64,000 nucleotides of DNA. Origin: DATAOG01 sp963753685 (GTDB lineage Bacteria > Pseudomonadota > Alphaproteobacteria > Geminicoccales > Geminicoccaceae). Below are positions 45,096-54,378 of the stretch, in pieces. The position numbers and the translations under genes were made by a program. The stretch covers positions 372,001 through 436,000 of the forward strand of contig CAVWDE010000002.1 in NCBI GenBank assembly GCA_963753685.1, read 5' to 3'. The notes beneath the pieces were generated by a model that saw nothing but the letters and a program-made list of their open reading frames with translations, was not told where the DNA came from and did not search any database. Position 1 is the stretch's first letter; every line of letters begins with the position of its first letter.

Positions 45096-45205
45096 GCGCC
45101 GCCGCTGGCGGCGGCAGCCCGGGCCGCGGGCGAAAAATCATCTGGATCGGGAGCGCCCGGGCGCGGTATAGCTCGGGTGCTTGATCATCCTCGGGGAGAC
45201 GGGCC

Positions 45206-45442
45206 GTGCGCGCACCCTGTGTCGCCAATCTGGATACCGCCAAGAAGCTGCTCGAGTTCGGCGTGACCGGCGAGGCGGCCAAGGCGCTGGTGGACCTGCG
45301 CCGCTGCGCGCAGACGCCGGGCTGCGAGGATTGGCAAAATTGCAGCTCGACGATCGAGGAGGCCTGGCGCGCGGCGGCCGAGCCGCTGCCCGAGGCCAAG
45401 GCGCGGGACGACGCGCCGGGCCCGGCCCCGGACCAGGGTTGA
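45206..45442 (+). CDS. Small cysteine-containing hypothetical protein
   Basis: A 78-residue frame starting with GTG, preceded by the same GGGGAGACGGGCC context as the gene at 44403. It has four cysteines (CVANLD, RRCAQTPGCEDWQNC) and a proline/alanine-rich acidic tail. No family is recognised. The helical stretch TAKKLLEFGVTGEAAKALVD is protein-like, and the frame and ribosome-binding site support coding, but only moderately. Confidence 0.5.
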   Translation: MRAPCVANLDTAKKLLEFGVTGEAAKALVDLRRCAQTPGCEDWQNCSSTIEEAWRAAAEPLPEAKARDDAPGPAPDQG

Positions 45443-45522
45443 CGCCCGGCCGTAACGAGCAGCGTCGGAGCCGTGAGTTCGGCCGGACCGGCGGCGCCGC
45501 CGCTGCCGCCGGAGCCGTGCCG

Positions 45523-47193
45523 ATGGCCATTGCTGAGGCCTTCGACTATGTGATCGTCGGCGCCGGCTCGGCGGGCTGCGTGCTCGCCGGTCGCCTGACC
45601 GAGGACCCGGCTGCGAGCGTGCTCCTGCTCGAGGCGGGGCCGGTCGACCACGCCTGGGACTGGCGCCTGCACATGCCGGCAGCACTCGCCTATCCGCTCA
45701 AAGGCAAAACCTACAACTGGCACTACGAGAGCGAGCCGGAGCCGTATCTGGATGGCCGCCGGATCTACTGCCCGCGCGGGCGCGTGCTCGGCGGCTCGTC
45801 CTCGATCAACGGCATGGCGTACGTGCGCGGCCATGCGCGCGACTACGACCGCTGGGCGCAGGCCGGGCTCCAGGGCTGGGACTACGCGCACCTCCTGCCC
45901 TACTTCAAGCGCGCCGAGACCCGCGACCGCGGCGCCGACGCCTATCGGGGCGGCGACGGGCCGCTCCACGTCGCGACCGGCGCCGGCCGCAACCCGCTCT
46001 ACCCTGCGTTCATCGAGGCCGGGCGGCAGGCGGGCTATCCGGTGACCGCCGACATGAACGGCTTCCAGCAGGAAGGCTTCGGCGCGATGGACCGGACCAC
46101 GCACCGGGGCCGGCGCTGGAGTGCGGCCAAGGCCTATCTGCGCCCGGCGCTTAAGCGGCCGAACCTCATGCTCCGCACCCGTGCGCTGACGACCCGGATC
46201 CGCTTCGAGGGGCTGCGGGCAAGCGGCGTCGACTATGCGACGGCGGCCAGCTCCGGCACGCCCGCGCGACCCGCGAGGTGATCCTCGCCGGCGGCGCGAT
46301 CAACTCGCCCCAGCTTTTGCTCCTGTCCGGCGATCGGCCCGAGCCGATCAGCTGACGCGCTCGGCATCGAGGTGGTCGCCGACCGCCCGGGCGTCGGCCG
46401 CAACCTCCAGGACCACATGGAGATCTACGTCCAGCACGCCTGCACCCAGCCGATCTCGCTCTATGGTTCGGAGAGAGTGGCAAAAAAGCTCTGGATCGGC
46501 GCCAACTGGCTGTTCCTTGGGCGCGGCATCGGCGCCTCCAACCAGTTCGAGGCGGGCGGCTTCATCCGCTCGGCGGCGGGCGTCGAGCACCCGGACCTGC
46601 AGTATCATTTCCTCCCGATCGCGATCAATTACGACGGCAGCAATCCTTATCCGGGCCACGGCTTCCAGGCCCACGTCGGCCCGATGCGCCCGACCTCGGT
46701 CGGCCGGGTGCAGCTGCGGTCCGCAGACCCGCGCGAGCCGTCCTCGATCCTCTTCAACTATATGGCAACCGAGGGCGATCGCGCCGAGATGCGCGCCGCG
46801 GTCCGCCTGACCCGCGAGGTTTTTTCCCAGAAAGCCTTCGACCCCTACCGCGGCGCCGAGCTCGCCCCCGGCCAGGACGTGCAGAGCGACGCCGAGATCG
46901 ACGCCTTCGTGCGCACCCACGCCGAGAGCGCCTACCACCCCTCCTGCAGCTGCAAGATGGGCCCGGACAGCGATCCCATGGCGGTGGTCGACGCCGAATG
47001 CCGGGTTTACGGGGTCGAAGCCCTGCGCGTGGTCGACGCTTCGATCATGCCGAGCATCCCGTCCTGCAACCTCAACGCCCCGACCATCATGCTGGCCGAA
47101 AAAGCCGCCGACCTGATCCGCGGCCGCCCTCCTCTCCCACCCCTCGACGCCCCGGTCTGGATCGCCCCCGACTGGGAGACCCGGCAAAGGTGA
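45523..47193 (+). CDS. GMC-family oxidoreductase (choline dehydrogenase-like), two indels as given
   Basis: About 556 residues. The FAD-binding start is FDYVIVGAGSAGCVLAGRLT; then LLEAGPVDHAWDWRLHMPAA, GRVLGGSSSINGMAYVRGHA, VGRNLQDHMEIYVQHACTQP and the C-terminal AESAYHPSCSCKMGPDSDPM with the catalytic His region and IPSCNLNAPTIMLAEKAADL. These fit choline or alcohol dehydrogenases. A base is missing near 46244 and one is added near 46332. The 88 bases between, read in the right frame, give EVILAGGAINSPQLLLLSG. As written the first frame ends at 46281. No betaine-aldehyde dehydrogenase is adjacent. Confidence 0.88.
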
Positions 47194-47246
47194 GCGGCCG
47201 CCGAAGGGCTGGAATTTGCGTGCTCGTGATCGTACATAAGTGTCCG

Positions 47247-47462
47247 ATGGCATGCCGGTCGCGAGTTCATCAGGCGCGTGCGCCGGCTGGCGAGAAAGCG
47301 TGGCCTTCGGGTGGTGCTCGACGTGGCTGCGGCAAAGGCGACCACGCGACGCTCTATCTCGATGGCCGCAGGACGGTCATTCCGGACATGCGCCATGACA
47401 TACCGCGGGGTACGTTCCACAACATGTGCCGGCAGCTAGGTATCGAACCAAGGGATCTGTAG
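47247..47462 (+). CDS. hicA: HicA toxin, with compensated frameshift
   Basis: A 71-codon frame in front of hicB. Read straight through, only the second half is HicA-like (GDHATLYLDGRRTVIPDMRH, FHNMCRQLGIEPRDL). The missing first half lies in another frame as REFIRRVRRLARKRGLRVVL then DVAA. One extra C near 47255 and one missing base near 47331 explain this and restore a normal protein of about 71 residues. HicA toxins are small double-stranded-RNA-binding-fold mRNA interferases; the catalytic His is in GDHATLY. As given the toxin would be inactive. Confidence 0.78.
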   Translation: MACRSRVHQARAPAGEKAWPSGGARRGCGKGDHATLYLDGRRTVIPDMRHDIPRGTFHNMCRQLGIEPRDL

Positions 47463-47479
47463 AGGGAGGAGGCGTGACG

Positions 47480-47908
47480 ATGGTCGCATATCCCGCGCTG
47501 TTCCTGCCTGAGGACGACGGTGGCTTCAGCGTCATCTTCCGGGATCTGCCGGAGGCGAACGCGTTCGGCGACGATCTCGAGCGGACCCTCGAGGCCGCCA
47601 TGTACGGCCTGGGCGTCGCGTTGGAGTTTCGGATCAGGTACGACGAGCCCTGGCCGGAGCCGTCGCCGGTCGCCGAGGGGGAGCGGCTGATCGAGCTGCC
47701 GGTGCTGATCGAGGCCAAGCTCGCGCTGATGCGGCGGATGCACGAGACCGGCACCAATAAGGTCGAGCTCGCGCGCCTTTTGGGGGTGAGCGAGGGTGCG
47801 GTGCGCCGTCTGCTGCGCTTCGACCATCGCTCGCACATCGACCGCATCGAGGCCGCGCTGAAGCGCCTCGGCGGTCGGCTGGAGCTGAAACTGGGCCGGG
47901 CGGCCTGA
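47480..47908 (+). CDS. hicB: HicB-family antitoxin with C-terminal HTH
   Basis: A 142-residue antitoxin: a degraded RNase-H-like HicB domain (YPALFLPEDDGGFSVIFRDL then PEANAFGDDLERTLEAAMYG), followed by a helix-turn-helix (NKVELARLLGVSEGAVRRLL) that would bind the operon promoter. It neutralises HicA and autoregulates. GAGGGAGGAGG lies just upstream; GTG 47474 two codons earlier is also possible. It follows the hicA stop by 17 bases. Confidence 0.9.
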   Translation: MVAYPALFLPEDDGGFSVIFRDLPEANAFGDDLERTLEAAMYGLGVALEFRIRYDEPWPEPSPVAEGERLIELPVLIEAKLALMRRMHETGTNKVELARLLGVSEGAVRRLLRFDHRSHIDRIEAALKRLGGRLELKLGRAA

Positions 47909-47943
47909 GCGGACCGGTAGCCGATCAGCCTCTGGCAGCTACG

Positions 47944-48429
47944 TCAGAAGCCGTCGCCCTCGCCCACCGCGAACCCGTGCCCGAACCGTGCCCAGGTGGC
48001 TTCGGCGGCGGTGATGACCGGTCCCGGGTCGGCTCGGACCAGGTCCCGGCCGTGCTGGGAGTGATTGATGTAGAGCCGGCCGTCGATGATCGACCAGTTC
48101 TCGGGGTTGGCCTCGATGAGGTAGCCGAGCGACAGACCGCCGGTGCAGAAGCCGCCGAACTGCGGCGCGTAGCGCTCCGGGTCGCGGGCGAACAGGTCGC
48201 GGTGCTCGGCGCTGGTGAACCACCACCTCGATCCCTGCCAGACCTGCTCGAACTCGGGCTTGCCCTTGAGCGCGCGACCGTCGGTGAAATAGGCGACGGT
48301 GTCGTAGCCGTCGATCGCGACCTCGTCGGCGGTCGTGTTGATGCGCTCGTCGGCCAGGGCAGGCAGTGCCACGATCACCCATAGCGCGAGCGCCGCCGGC
48401 GTCAGGGCCCTAAGCACGGGGGTCAGCAT
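47944..48429 (-). CDS. Exported YHS-domain protein
   Basis: A 161-residue protein with a signal peptide (VLRALTPAALALWVIVALPA, cleaved near ALADE) and a YHS domain: AIDGYDTVAYFTDGRALKGK, SRWWFTSAEHRDLFARDPER YAPQFGGFCTGG. This pattern is widespread in proteobacteria; the YHS fold is thought to bind metal, but no role is proven for this subfamily. ATG 48429 has GGAGGG upstream. It is convergent with hicB and divergent from the second cyclase gene. Confidence 0.87.
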   Translation of the reverse strand: MLTPVLRALTPAALALWVIVALPALADERINTTADEVAIDGYDTVAYFTDGRALKGKPEFEQVWQGSRWWFTSAEHRDLFARDPERYAPQFGGFCTGGLSLGYLIEANPENWSIIDGRLYINHSQHGRDLVRADPGPVITAAEATWARFGHGFAVGEGDGF

Positions 48430-48607
48430 AATCCGCCCTCCAGGCAGGCGGCCGCTCGCGCCTGCCACTCCCAATCACATGAGACTGGCGGCTCGGGGCC
48501 GCAACCGACCACGAATGATGTCAACTCCGGCGAACTATCGTAGGATCACGCAGGGTCGTCAATTCGAGAGTACGGGGCGGAGTTTGTCCGGCCCGGCCGG
48601 CGGTGTC

Positions 48608-50548
48608 ATGGTCGCACCCGATCGCCGCGTGAAGCCTGTCGATGCGGCTCTCGCCAAGCGAAAGCTCACCGCGATCCTGTCCGCCGACGTCCATGGCTAC
48701 AGCCGGCTGATGGGGGCCGACGAGGCCGGCACTCACACGATCCTCACGACCTACCGCGGGGTGATCGCCGAGGCGATCGCCCGGCATGACGGCCGCATCG
48801 TCGGCACCGCGGGCGACAGCGTGCTCGGCGACTTTCCGAGCGTGGTCGGCGCTCTCAACGCGGCGGTCGAGATCCAGCGGGCGCTCGCGGTCCGCAACGG
48901 CGAGCTGCCGGCCGACCGGCGGCTCGAGTTTCGGATCGGCATCAACGTCGGCGACGTGATCGTCGATGGCGAGGACATCTTCGGCGACGGGGTCAATGTC
49001 GCGGCGCGCGTCCAGGCGCTCGCCGCGCCCGGCGGCATCGCCATTTCCGGCGCGGTCTACGATCAGGTCCGCAACAAGCTCGATCTCGACTTTCGCGACC
49101 GCGGCAGCCACCGGGTGAAGAACATTGCCGAGCCGGTCCGCGTCTATGGCGTCCCGCTGGAGGGCGCCGCCAGGGGCCGGACGATCCGGATGGCGCGCGG
49201 TCTCTGGATCGGGGCCATCGCAGCGGGCCTGGCGGTCCTGCTGCCGGCGGTGCTGCTGACCATCTGGCCGGGCGGCTGGCCGCAATGGCGTGGCGCGGAG
49301 CGGGCGGCGCCCGGCGCCCCTGCCGAGGCGCCAGCGACGGCCGGGCCCGGGCCAACGGAGCCGGTCGCCGGTGGCAGGCCGACCATTGCAGTTCTGCCGT
49401 TCGCCAATCAAAGCGACGATCCCGCGCAGGACTACTTCAGCGAGGGCGTGACCGAAGACATCATCTCGGCGCTCGGCCGGTTTTCCAGCCTCTCGGTGAT
49501 GTCGTGGAACGCGGTGGCGCCCTACCAGGGGCAAACGGTGGCCCCCGGTCAGCTCAGTCGCGATCTGGGCGTACGCTACGTCGCCGACGGCAGCGTGCGG
49601 CGCTCGGATGCTCGGATCCGCGTCACCATCCAGCTGACCGACGCCAGGCGGGGCGTCCTGCTCTGGTCCGAGCGCTACGACCGCAGCGTCGACGACCTCT
49701 TCGCGCTCCAGGACGACATCACCCGCCAGATCGTCAGCGCGCTCGCGATCCGCGTGACCAATCTCGAGCAGGAGCGCGCAACCGCGCAACCGACCGACAG
49801 TCTGAGCGCCTATGATTATTATCTGCGCGCCCGGCAGAGCTTTCGACAGTTCACGCGTCCGAGCAATTTGCGGGCCCAGGAGCAGCTCGAAAAGGCGATC
49901 GAGCTGGATCGCGACTATGCCGACGCCTACGCGGCCCTCGCCTGGACGCACAGCAAGTCCGCGGAGATGGGTTGGACCGAACGGCCCGATCGCGAGCTGG
50001 CGCACGCGCACGAGCTTGCCCAGGCCGCGCTGCGTCTCGACCCGACCAATCAGCTCGCCCACGTCCTGCTGGCGATCGTCGACACCTATCATCAGGACTA
50101 CGACCGCGCGCTGGAAGAGCTCGACCGGGCGACCGCGGCCAATCCCAACCAGGCGGCCAATGACGCCGAGCGCGGCTGGGTCCTGCTGGTCGGCGGCCGG
50201 ACCAGCGATGCCGTCACGGCGCTCGAGGACGCCGTGCGCTTCGACCCGAGCCCGACCCCCAATACGTTCAGCAATCTCGCGATGGCTTACTACCTCCAGC
50301 ACCGCGACGACGATGCGATCCGAACTGCGGAGCGTGGCGCCGGTCGCTATCCGCAGCACGTCATGTTCTACATCGCGCTCGCTGCCGCCTACGCCGATGC
50401 CGGGCAGTTGGCCGCGGCGGCGCGCGCGGCCGCCGACGTCCGGCGGCTGCATCCGTTCTTCGAAGTTGGCTCGTTCGGTCAATTCTTCCGCAATCAGAGC
50501 GATCGCGACCGCTTCGGCACGGCGCTGCGCAAAGCCGGGCTCGGATGA
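48608..50548 (+). CDS. Class III nucleotidyl cyclase, membrane-spanning, with TPR C-terminus
   Basis: A 646-residue protein. The cyclase domain (about 18-185) keeps the metal aspartates D27 (ILSADVHGYSRLMG) and D70, and the N130/R134 pair (VNVAARVQAL). A membrane helix lies at about 197-220 (LWIGAIAAGLAVLLPAVLLT). Then come a FlgO/TolB-N-like module (TIAVLPFANQSDDPAQDYFS, GVRYVADGSVRRSDARIRVT) and TPRs. The segment around the second Asp reads GTAGDSVLGDF, where the paralogue at 32.9 kb has KTTGDGLLIEF, so specificity or activity may differ. It is followed after 97 bases by a c-di-GMP enzyme gene. Confidence 0.9.
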   Translation: MVAPDRRVKPVDAALAKRKLTAILSADVHGYSRLMGADEAGTHTILTTYRGVIAEAIARHDGRIVGTAGDSVLGDFPSVVGALNAAVEIQRALAVRNGELPADRRLEFRIGINVGDVIVDGEDIFGDGVNVAARVQALAAPGGIAISGAVYDQVRNKLDLDFRDRGSHRVKNIAEPVRVYGVPLEGAARGRTIRMARGLWIGAIAAGLAVLLPAVLLTIWPGGWPQWRGAERAAPGAPAEAPATAGPGPTEPVAGGRPTIAVLPFANQSDDPAQDYFSEGVTEDIISALGRFSSLSVMSWNAVAPYQGQTVAPGQLSRDLGVRYVADGSVRRSDARIRVTIQLTDARRGVLLWSERYDRSVDDLFALQDDITRQIVSALAIRVTNLEQERATAQPTDSLSAYDYYLRARQSFRQFTRPSNLRAQEQLEKAIELDRDYADAYAALAWTHSKSAEMGWTERPDRELAHAHELAQAALRLDPTNQLAHVLLAIVDTYHQDYDRALEELDRATAANPNQAANDAERGWVLLVGGRTSDAVTALEDAVRFDPSPTPNTFSNLAMAYYLQHRDDDAIRTAERGAGRYPQHVMFYIALAAAYADAGQLAAAARAAADVRRLHPFFEVGSFGQFFRNQSDRDRFGTALRKAGLG

Positions 50549-50645
50549 GCACGGACGCCGTTAACCGGCTTTCTCAACGGACCGCTTACCTCGATGTTTT
50601 ACGCTCCGGGCTTGAGGAAACGCCCGGGGAGCGCAGCGCAGCGCC

Positions 50646-52514
50646 ATGTTGTTTCGGACCGCGGTCAGCCAGCACAGCTCCTCCTTGCTGGTGAGGTACG
50701 GCGCGGAGCTGGCGCGGATCGTCGATCGCGGTCAGGCCGAGCTCGCGCTCGCCCACGGCCAGAAGCTGCAGAAGCTCGACGCGCTGATGCGCAACATCGT
50801 GCAGCAGAGCTTCGATGGCATCCTCGCGGTGCGCGCCGACGGCCGCATCGACACCGCCAACGAGGCGGCGCTGCGCATGTTCGGCTGCCGGCCGGCCGAG
50901 CTGATCGGGCGCCACGTCCTGCAGCTGTTCCCCGAGCTGCCCAAGTACCGGCCGCTCGAGGCCGCCGGCGGCGACCGCCTCGAAGGCCTGGCGCGCCGCC
51001 AGGACGGGGCTGCCTTCCCGGTCGAACTGTCGCTGCGTCCGACGGTGGTCGAGGACGAGCGCCTGCTGATCGCGATCGTGCGCGACATCACGACCGCCAA
51101 GGCGCAGGAGACCCGGCTGCGCCATCAGGCGGTGCACGATTCGCTGACCGGCCTGCCCAACCGCCTCCTGCTCAACGATCGTCTGGCCCAGGCGCTGCGC
51201 GCCGCCGCCCGCGAGCACAAGCCCTTGGCGCTGCTGCTGCTCGATCTCGACCGCTTCAAGGAGATCAACGACACGCTTGGCCACCACGTCGGCGACCTGC
51301 TCCTGACCCAGTTCGCCCAGCGCCTGCACGAGTGCATCCGCGACAGCGACACGATCGCCCGCCTGGGCGGCGACGAGTTTGCGATCCTGCTGCCGGCCGC
51401 CTCCGACCTCGAGCGCGCCTGGACGGTCGCCGGCCGGATCGTGGACGCGGTGCAGCGCCCGTTCGAGGTCACCCGAGGGCTGCGCGTCGAGGTCGGGGTC
51501 AGCATCGGCATCGCCCTGTTCCCCGAGCACGCCGACGACCCCGCGCGCCTTTTGCAATGCGCCGACGTCGCCATGTACGCCGCCAAGAAGGGCGGCGGCC
51601 CGGTCCAGCTCTACGATCGCGTCAAGGATCGCAACACGATCCGGCACCTGACCCTGACCGGGGCGCTCCGCCAGGCGATCGAGGGCGGCCAGCTGTCGTT
51701 CGAGTTCCAGCCCAAGCTCGACCTGCTGGCCGACACGATCCGCAGCGTCGAGGCGCTGGCGCGCTGGCGCCACCCGGCTCAGGGCGCGATCCTGCCCGAC
51801 GAGTTCATCCCGCACGCCGAGAAGACCGGCCTGATCCAGCCATTCACGCACTGGAGCTTCGATGCCGCGCTCGCCCAGCTGGCGCACTGGCAGGGGACCG
51901 GCCTCGACATCAGCATCGCGGTCAACCTCTCGACCCGCAGCCTGCACGACGAGGGGCTGCCCGAGGTCATCGCCGCCCTGCTCGGCAAATGGCGGGTCGA
52001 TCCGCGCCTGCTCACCCTCGAGCTGACCGAGACCGCGGTGATGCACGATCCGGAGCGCGCGCGGCGCAACCTGTTCCGGCTGCACGAGCTCGGGGTCCGG
52101 CTGTCGATCGACGACTTCGGCACCGGCTATTCCTCGCTCTCGCACCTGCAGCGGCTGCCGCTGCACGAGCTCAAGATCGACAAGTCGTTCGTTCTGCAGA
52201 TGATCGACAACGACAACGATCTGGTGATCGTGCGCTCGACCATCGATCTCGCCCACAACCTGGGCCTGACCGTGGTCGCCGAGGGCATCGAGAGCGAGCG
52301 GCACCTGGCGATCCTGCGCCAGCTCGGCTGCGATTCCGGCCAGGGCTTCTTCGTATCGCAGCCGTTGCCGATCGAGCGCCTGACGACCTGGCTCGACCAG
52401 CCGTCCTGGGACCACCTGCAGCGCGCGCGCGGCGCTGCAGCCGCCACGCCGGCCGCCGGCGCCGGGCGCGCCACGCCCGAGCCAGCTCCGGCCCTGGTGG
52501 TCGTGCGCTACTGA
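50646..52514 (+). CDS. PAS-GGDEF-EAL protein (c-di-GMP synthesis/degradation)
   Basis: A 622-residue cytosolic protein: a PAS domain (about 45-160: QSFDGILAVRADGRIDTANE, ...LIAIVRDITTAKAQETRL), GGDEF (VHDSLTGLPNRLLLNDRL, RLGGDEFAILLP near 241) and EAL (SVEALARWRHP near 369, LELTETAVMHD, IDDFGTGYSSLSHLQRLP, DKSFV, VVAEGIE). Both the GGDEF and the EAL active-site residues are intact, so it could make and break c-di-GMP, with the balance set by the PAS input. No membrane segment is seen. The start is the first ATG; no strong ribosome-binding site precedes it. Confidence 0.93.
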   Translation: MLFRTAVSQHSSSLLVRYGAELARIVDRGQAELALAHGQKLQKLDALMRNIVQQSFDGILAVRADGRIDTANEAALRMFGCRPAELIGRHVLQLFPELPKYRPLEAAGGDRLEGLARRQDGAAFPVELSLRPTVVEDERLLIAIVRDITTAKAQETRLRHQAVHDSLTGLPNRLLLNDRLAQALRAAAREHKPLALLLLDLDRFKEINDTLGHHVGDLLLTQFAQRLHECIRDSDTIARLGGDEFAILLPAASDLERAWTVAGRIVDAVQRPFEVTRGLRVEVGVSIGIALFPEHADDPARLLQCADVAMYAAKKGGGPVQLYDRVKDRNTIRHLTLTGALRQAIEGGQLSFEFQPKLDLLADTIRSVEALARWRHPAQGAILPDEFIPHAEKTGLIQPFTHWSFDAALAQLAHWQGTGLDISIAVNLSTRSLHDEGLPEVIAALLGKWRVDPRLLTLELTETAVMHDPERARRNLFRLHELGVRLSIDDFGTGYSSLSHLQRLPLHELKIDKSFVLQMIDNDNDLVIVRSTIDLAHNLGLTVVAEGIESERHLAILRQLGCDSGQGFFVSQPLPIERLTTWLDQPSWDHLQRARGAAAATPAAGAGRATPEPAPALVVVRY

Positions 52515-52622
52515 TCCCCGGCGCGGGAAGATCCGGCCGCCTCGTCCTGGCGGCGGCACCCCCACCCCGGCGCTCCCCCATCGAGGGGGAGGGGGCAATC
52601 TATCGCCGGCGCCGGCGGTCGG

Positions 52623-54215
52623 TCAGCGCTGCTGGCGGCGCCAGCGTTCCACGACCTCGGCGACGAAGCTCTCGTCCTGGCCGTCGTGCTGCCAGGATTT
52701 GGAGAATCGGGCGGTGCCGCTGTGCGGCTGCTGATCGGGCGGCAGGCGGTCGAAGCGCACGCGCAGCGGCGAGGCGACGCCTTCGCCGGCCACGATCGCT
52801 TCGGCATCGCCCAGCGAGGGCAGGAAATCGAGCAGGCCGTAGGCGGTGTCGATGGTGATGCCGCGCACGATCTCCTGATCGCGCAGGCTGGTCAGGCGGA
52901 AGGCGAAGGTGGTGTTGCATTGCGACAGGATGCTCGGCGCCAGCTCCGAGGGCCTTTGGCTCACGATGCCGAGCGAGAGGCCGTATTTGCGGCCTTCCTT
53001 GGCGATCCGGGCGAGCGCCTCCTTGGTCGGCTCGAAGCCGAGCTCGGGATTGGCGGGCGCGTAGCGATGCGCCTCCTCGCACACCAGCAGCATCGGCTGC
53101 GCGCCCCGGCTCCAGAGCGCGAAGTCGAAGGTCATGCGGCAGACCACCGAGACCACCACGTTCAGGACCTCGGACGGCACGCCCGAGAGGTCGATGATGG
53201 TGACCGGCCTGCCGTTGACCGGCATGCGCAACAGGCGCGAGAGGATCCGGACCATGTTGTCCTGGACCGAGATGCCGCCGAACATGAAGGCAAAGCGCGA
53301 GTCGGCGGTCAGCACCTCGAGCCGGCTCTTGAGCCAGCGATAGGGTGCCAGGCTCTCGGGCTTGTCGAGCCGCCCCAGGGCCTCGTCGAGCAGCTGGCGG
53401 ATGTCGGTCAGGCGATAGGGCACCGGCGTGTCGATGGTGATCTGCAGGCCGCTGTAGCGGTCGCGCTGCAGCGATGCCTTGGCGAGCGGGATCAGCTCGT
53501 TGAGGATCGCGATCACGGCGCTGCGGTCGGTCGTCTGCGGCTTGTTGCCGAGGATCACCGAGGCGATCTCTTCCGAGTTCAGGAGCCAGTAGGGCAGCTG
53601 CAGGCTGTCGGGGCCGAGGACCTCGGCGTGGTCGGGGAAGGCGCGCGCGTACTCGTTGTGCGGATCGAGCAGCAGCACGTGGGCGTTGGCGTGGGTCTCG
53701 AGGATCCGGCGCAGGATCAGGGCGACCGCGCAGGACTTGCCGCAGCCGGTGGTGCCGAGGATCGCGAAGTGCTTGCCGAGCAGGTCGTCCGGCGAGATCA
53801 GCACCGGCTGGGTCTGGTTCAGATGGACCGTGCCGATGCGCACGGTCGAGCTCGCGGAGGAGGCATAGACGCAGGCGAGATCGTCCTGGGTGACCGGCAG
53901 GAGGGCGTCGCCGAGCGCCGGGAAGGCCGAGATGCCGCGGCGGAAACGGGCCGGCCGGGCCGGATCGGCGGCGGGTTTTGCCTCGCCGATCAGCTCCAGC
54001 TCGGCCAGATGGACCTGGCCTTCGGCCGAGGTCTGCGCCGGCACCGGGATGCTGAGGCCGCTGACGATGCCGTAGGTCGTGAGCTCGGCGATCCGCATCT
54101 TGACCAGGCTGCCCTTGTGCAGCTGCTGGGACGCGTCCGGCTCGATCACGGCCACGACCTGCGAGCCGGACACGCACACCACCCGGCCGATCTGATGTTG
54201 CTCCGCTCCGCTCAA
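52623..54215 (-). CDS. HerA/VirB4-like ATP-binding protein (DUF87)
   Basis: A 530-residue hexameric-type ATPase. An N-terminal beta-rich HAS-barrel-like domain (about 8-75) is followed by Walker A GTTGCGKS (154-161), LLLDPHNEYARAF, Walker B-like PMLLVCEEAHRYAP and an arginine-finger region GLSLGIVSQRPSELAPSILS. These are marks of HerA-like DNA translocases. Archaeal HerA works with NurA nuclease in end resection, and bacterial relatives often occur in defence pairs. Here no nuclease or SIR2 partner is adjacent, so a stand-alone housekeeping role is likelier. Confidence 0.88.
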   Translation of the reverse strand: MSGAEQHQIGRVVCVSGSQVVAVIEPDASQQLHKGSLVKMRIAELTTYGIVSGLSIPVPAQTSAEGQVHLAELELIGEAKPAADPARPARFRRGISAFPALGDALLPVTQDDLACVYASSASSTVRIGTVHLNQTQPVLISPDDLLGKHFAILGTTGCGKSCAVALILRRILETHANAHVLLLDPHNEYARAFPDHAEVLGPDSLQLPYWLLNSEEIASVILGNKPQTTDRSAVIAILNELIPLAKASLQRDRYSGLQITIDTPVPYRLTDIRQLLDEALGRLDKPESLAPYRWLKSRLEVLTADSRFAFMFGGISVQDNMVRILSRLLRMPVNGRPVTIIDLSGVPSEVLNVVVSVVCRMTFDFALWSRGAQPMLLVCEEAHRYAPANPELGFEPTKEALARIAKEGRKYGLSLGIVSQRPSELAPSILSQCNTTFAFRLTSLRDQEIVRGITIDTAYGLLDFLPSLGDAEAIVAGEGVASPLRVRFDRLPPDQQPHSGTARFSKSWQHDGQDESFVAEVVERWRRQQR

Positions 54216-54378
54216 GACCCTCTCCCGAGGCTGTGCGCCAACCCTGTACGCGGCCAGGACGCGTTCGCGGCCGAGCGGGCGGCATGCGCCGCGCGCGCCT
54301 ATGACAGACGTGAGATTGTTGCCCGCAGCGCGTTAACGATCCGCTTCGCGGCGGCGCGCCGCCGACGCTGGACTGAGA

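Noticed and set aside
52623..54215. HerA-type ATPase as part of a defence system
   Set aside because: No nuclease, SIR2, DUF4297 or NurA partner is adjacent; neighbours are a c-di-GMP enzyme and a LEA14 lipoprotein.
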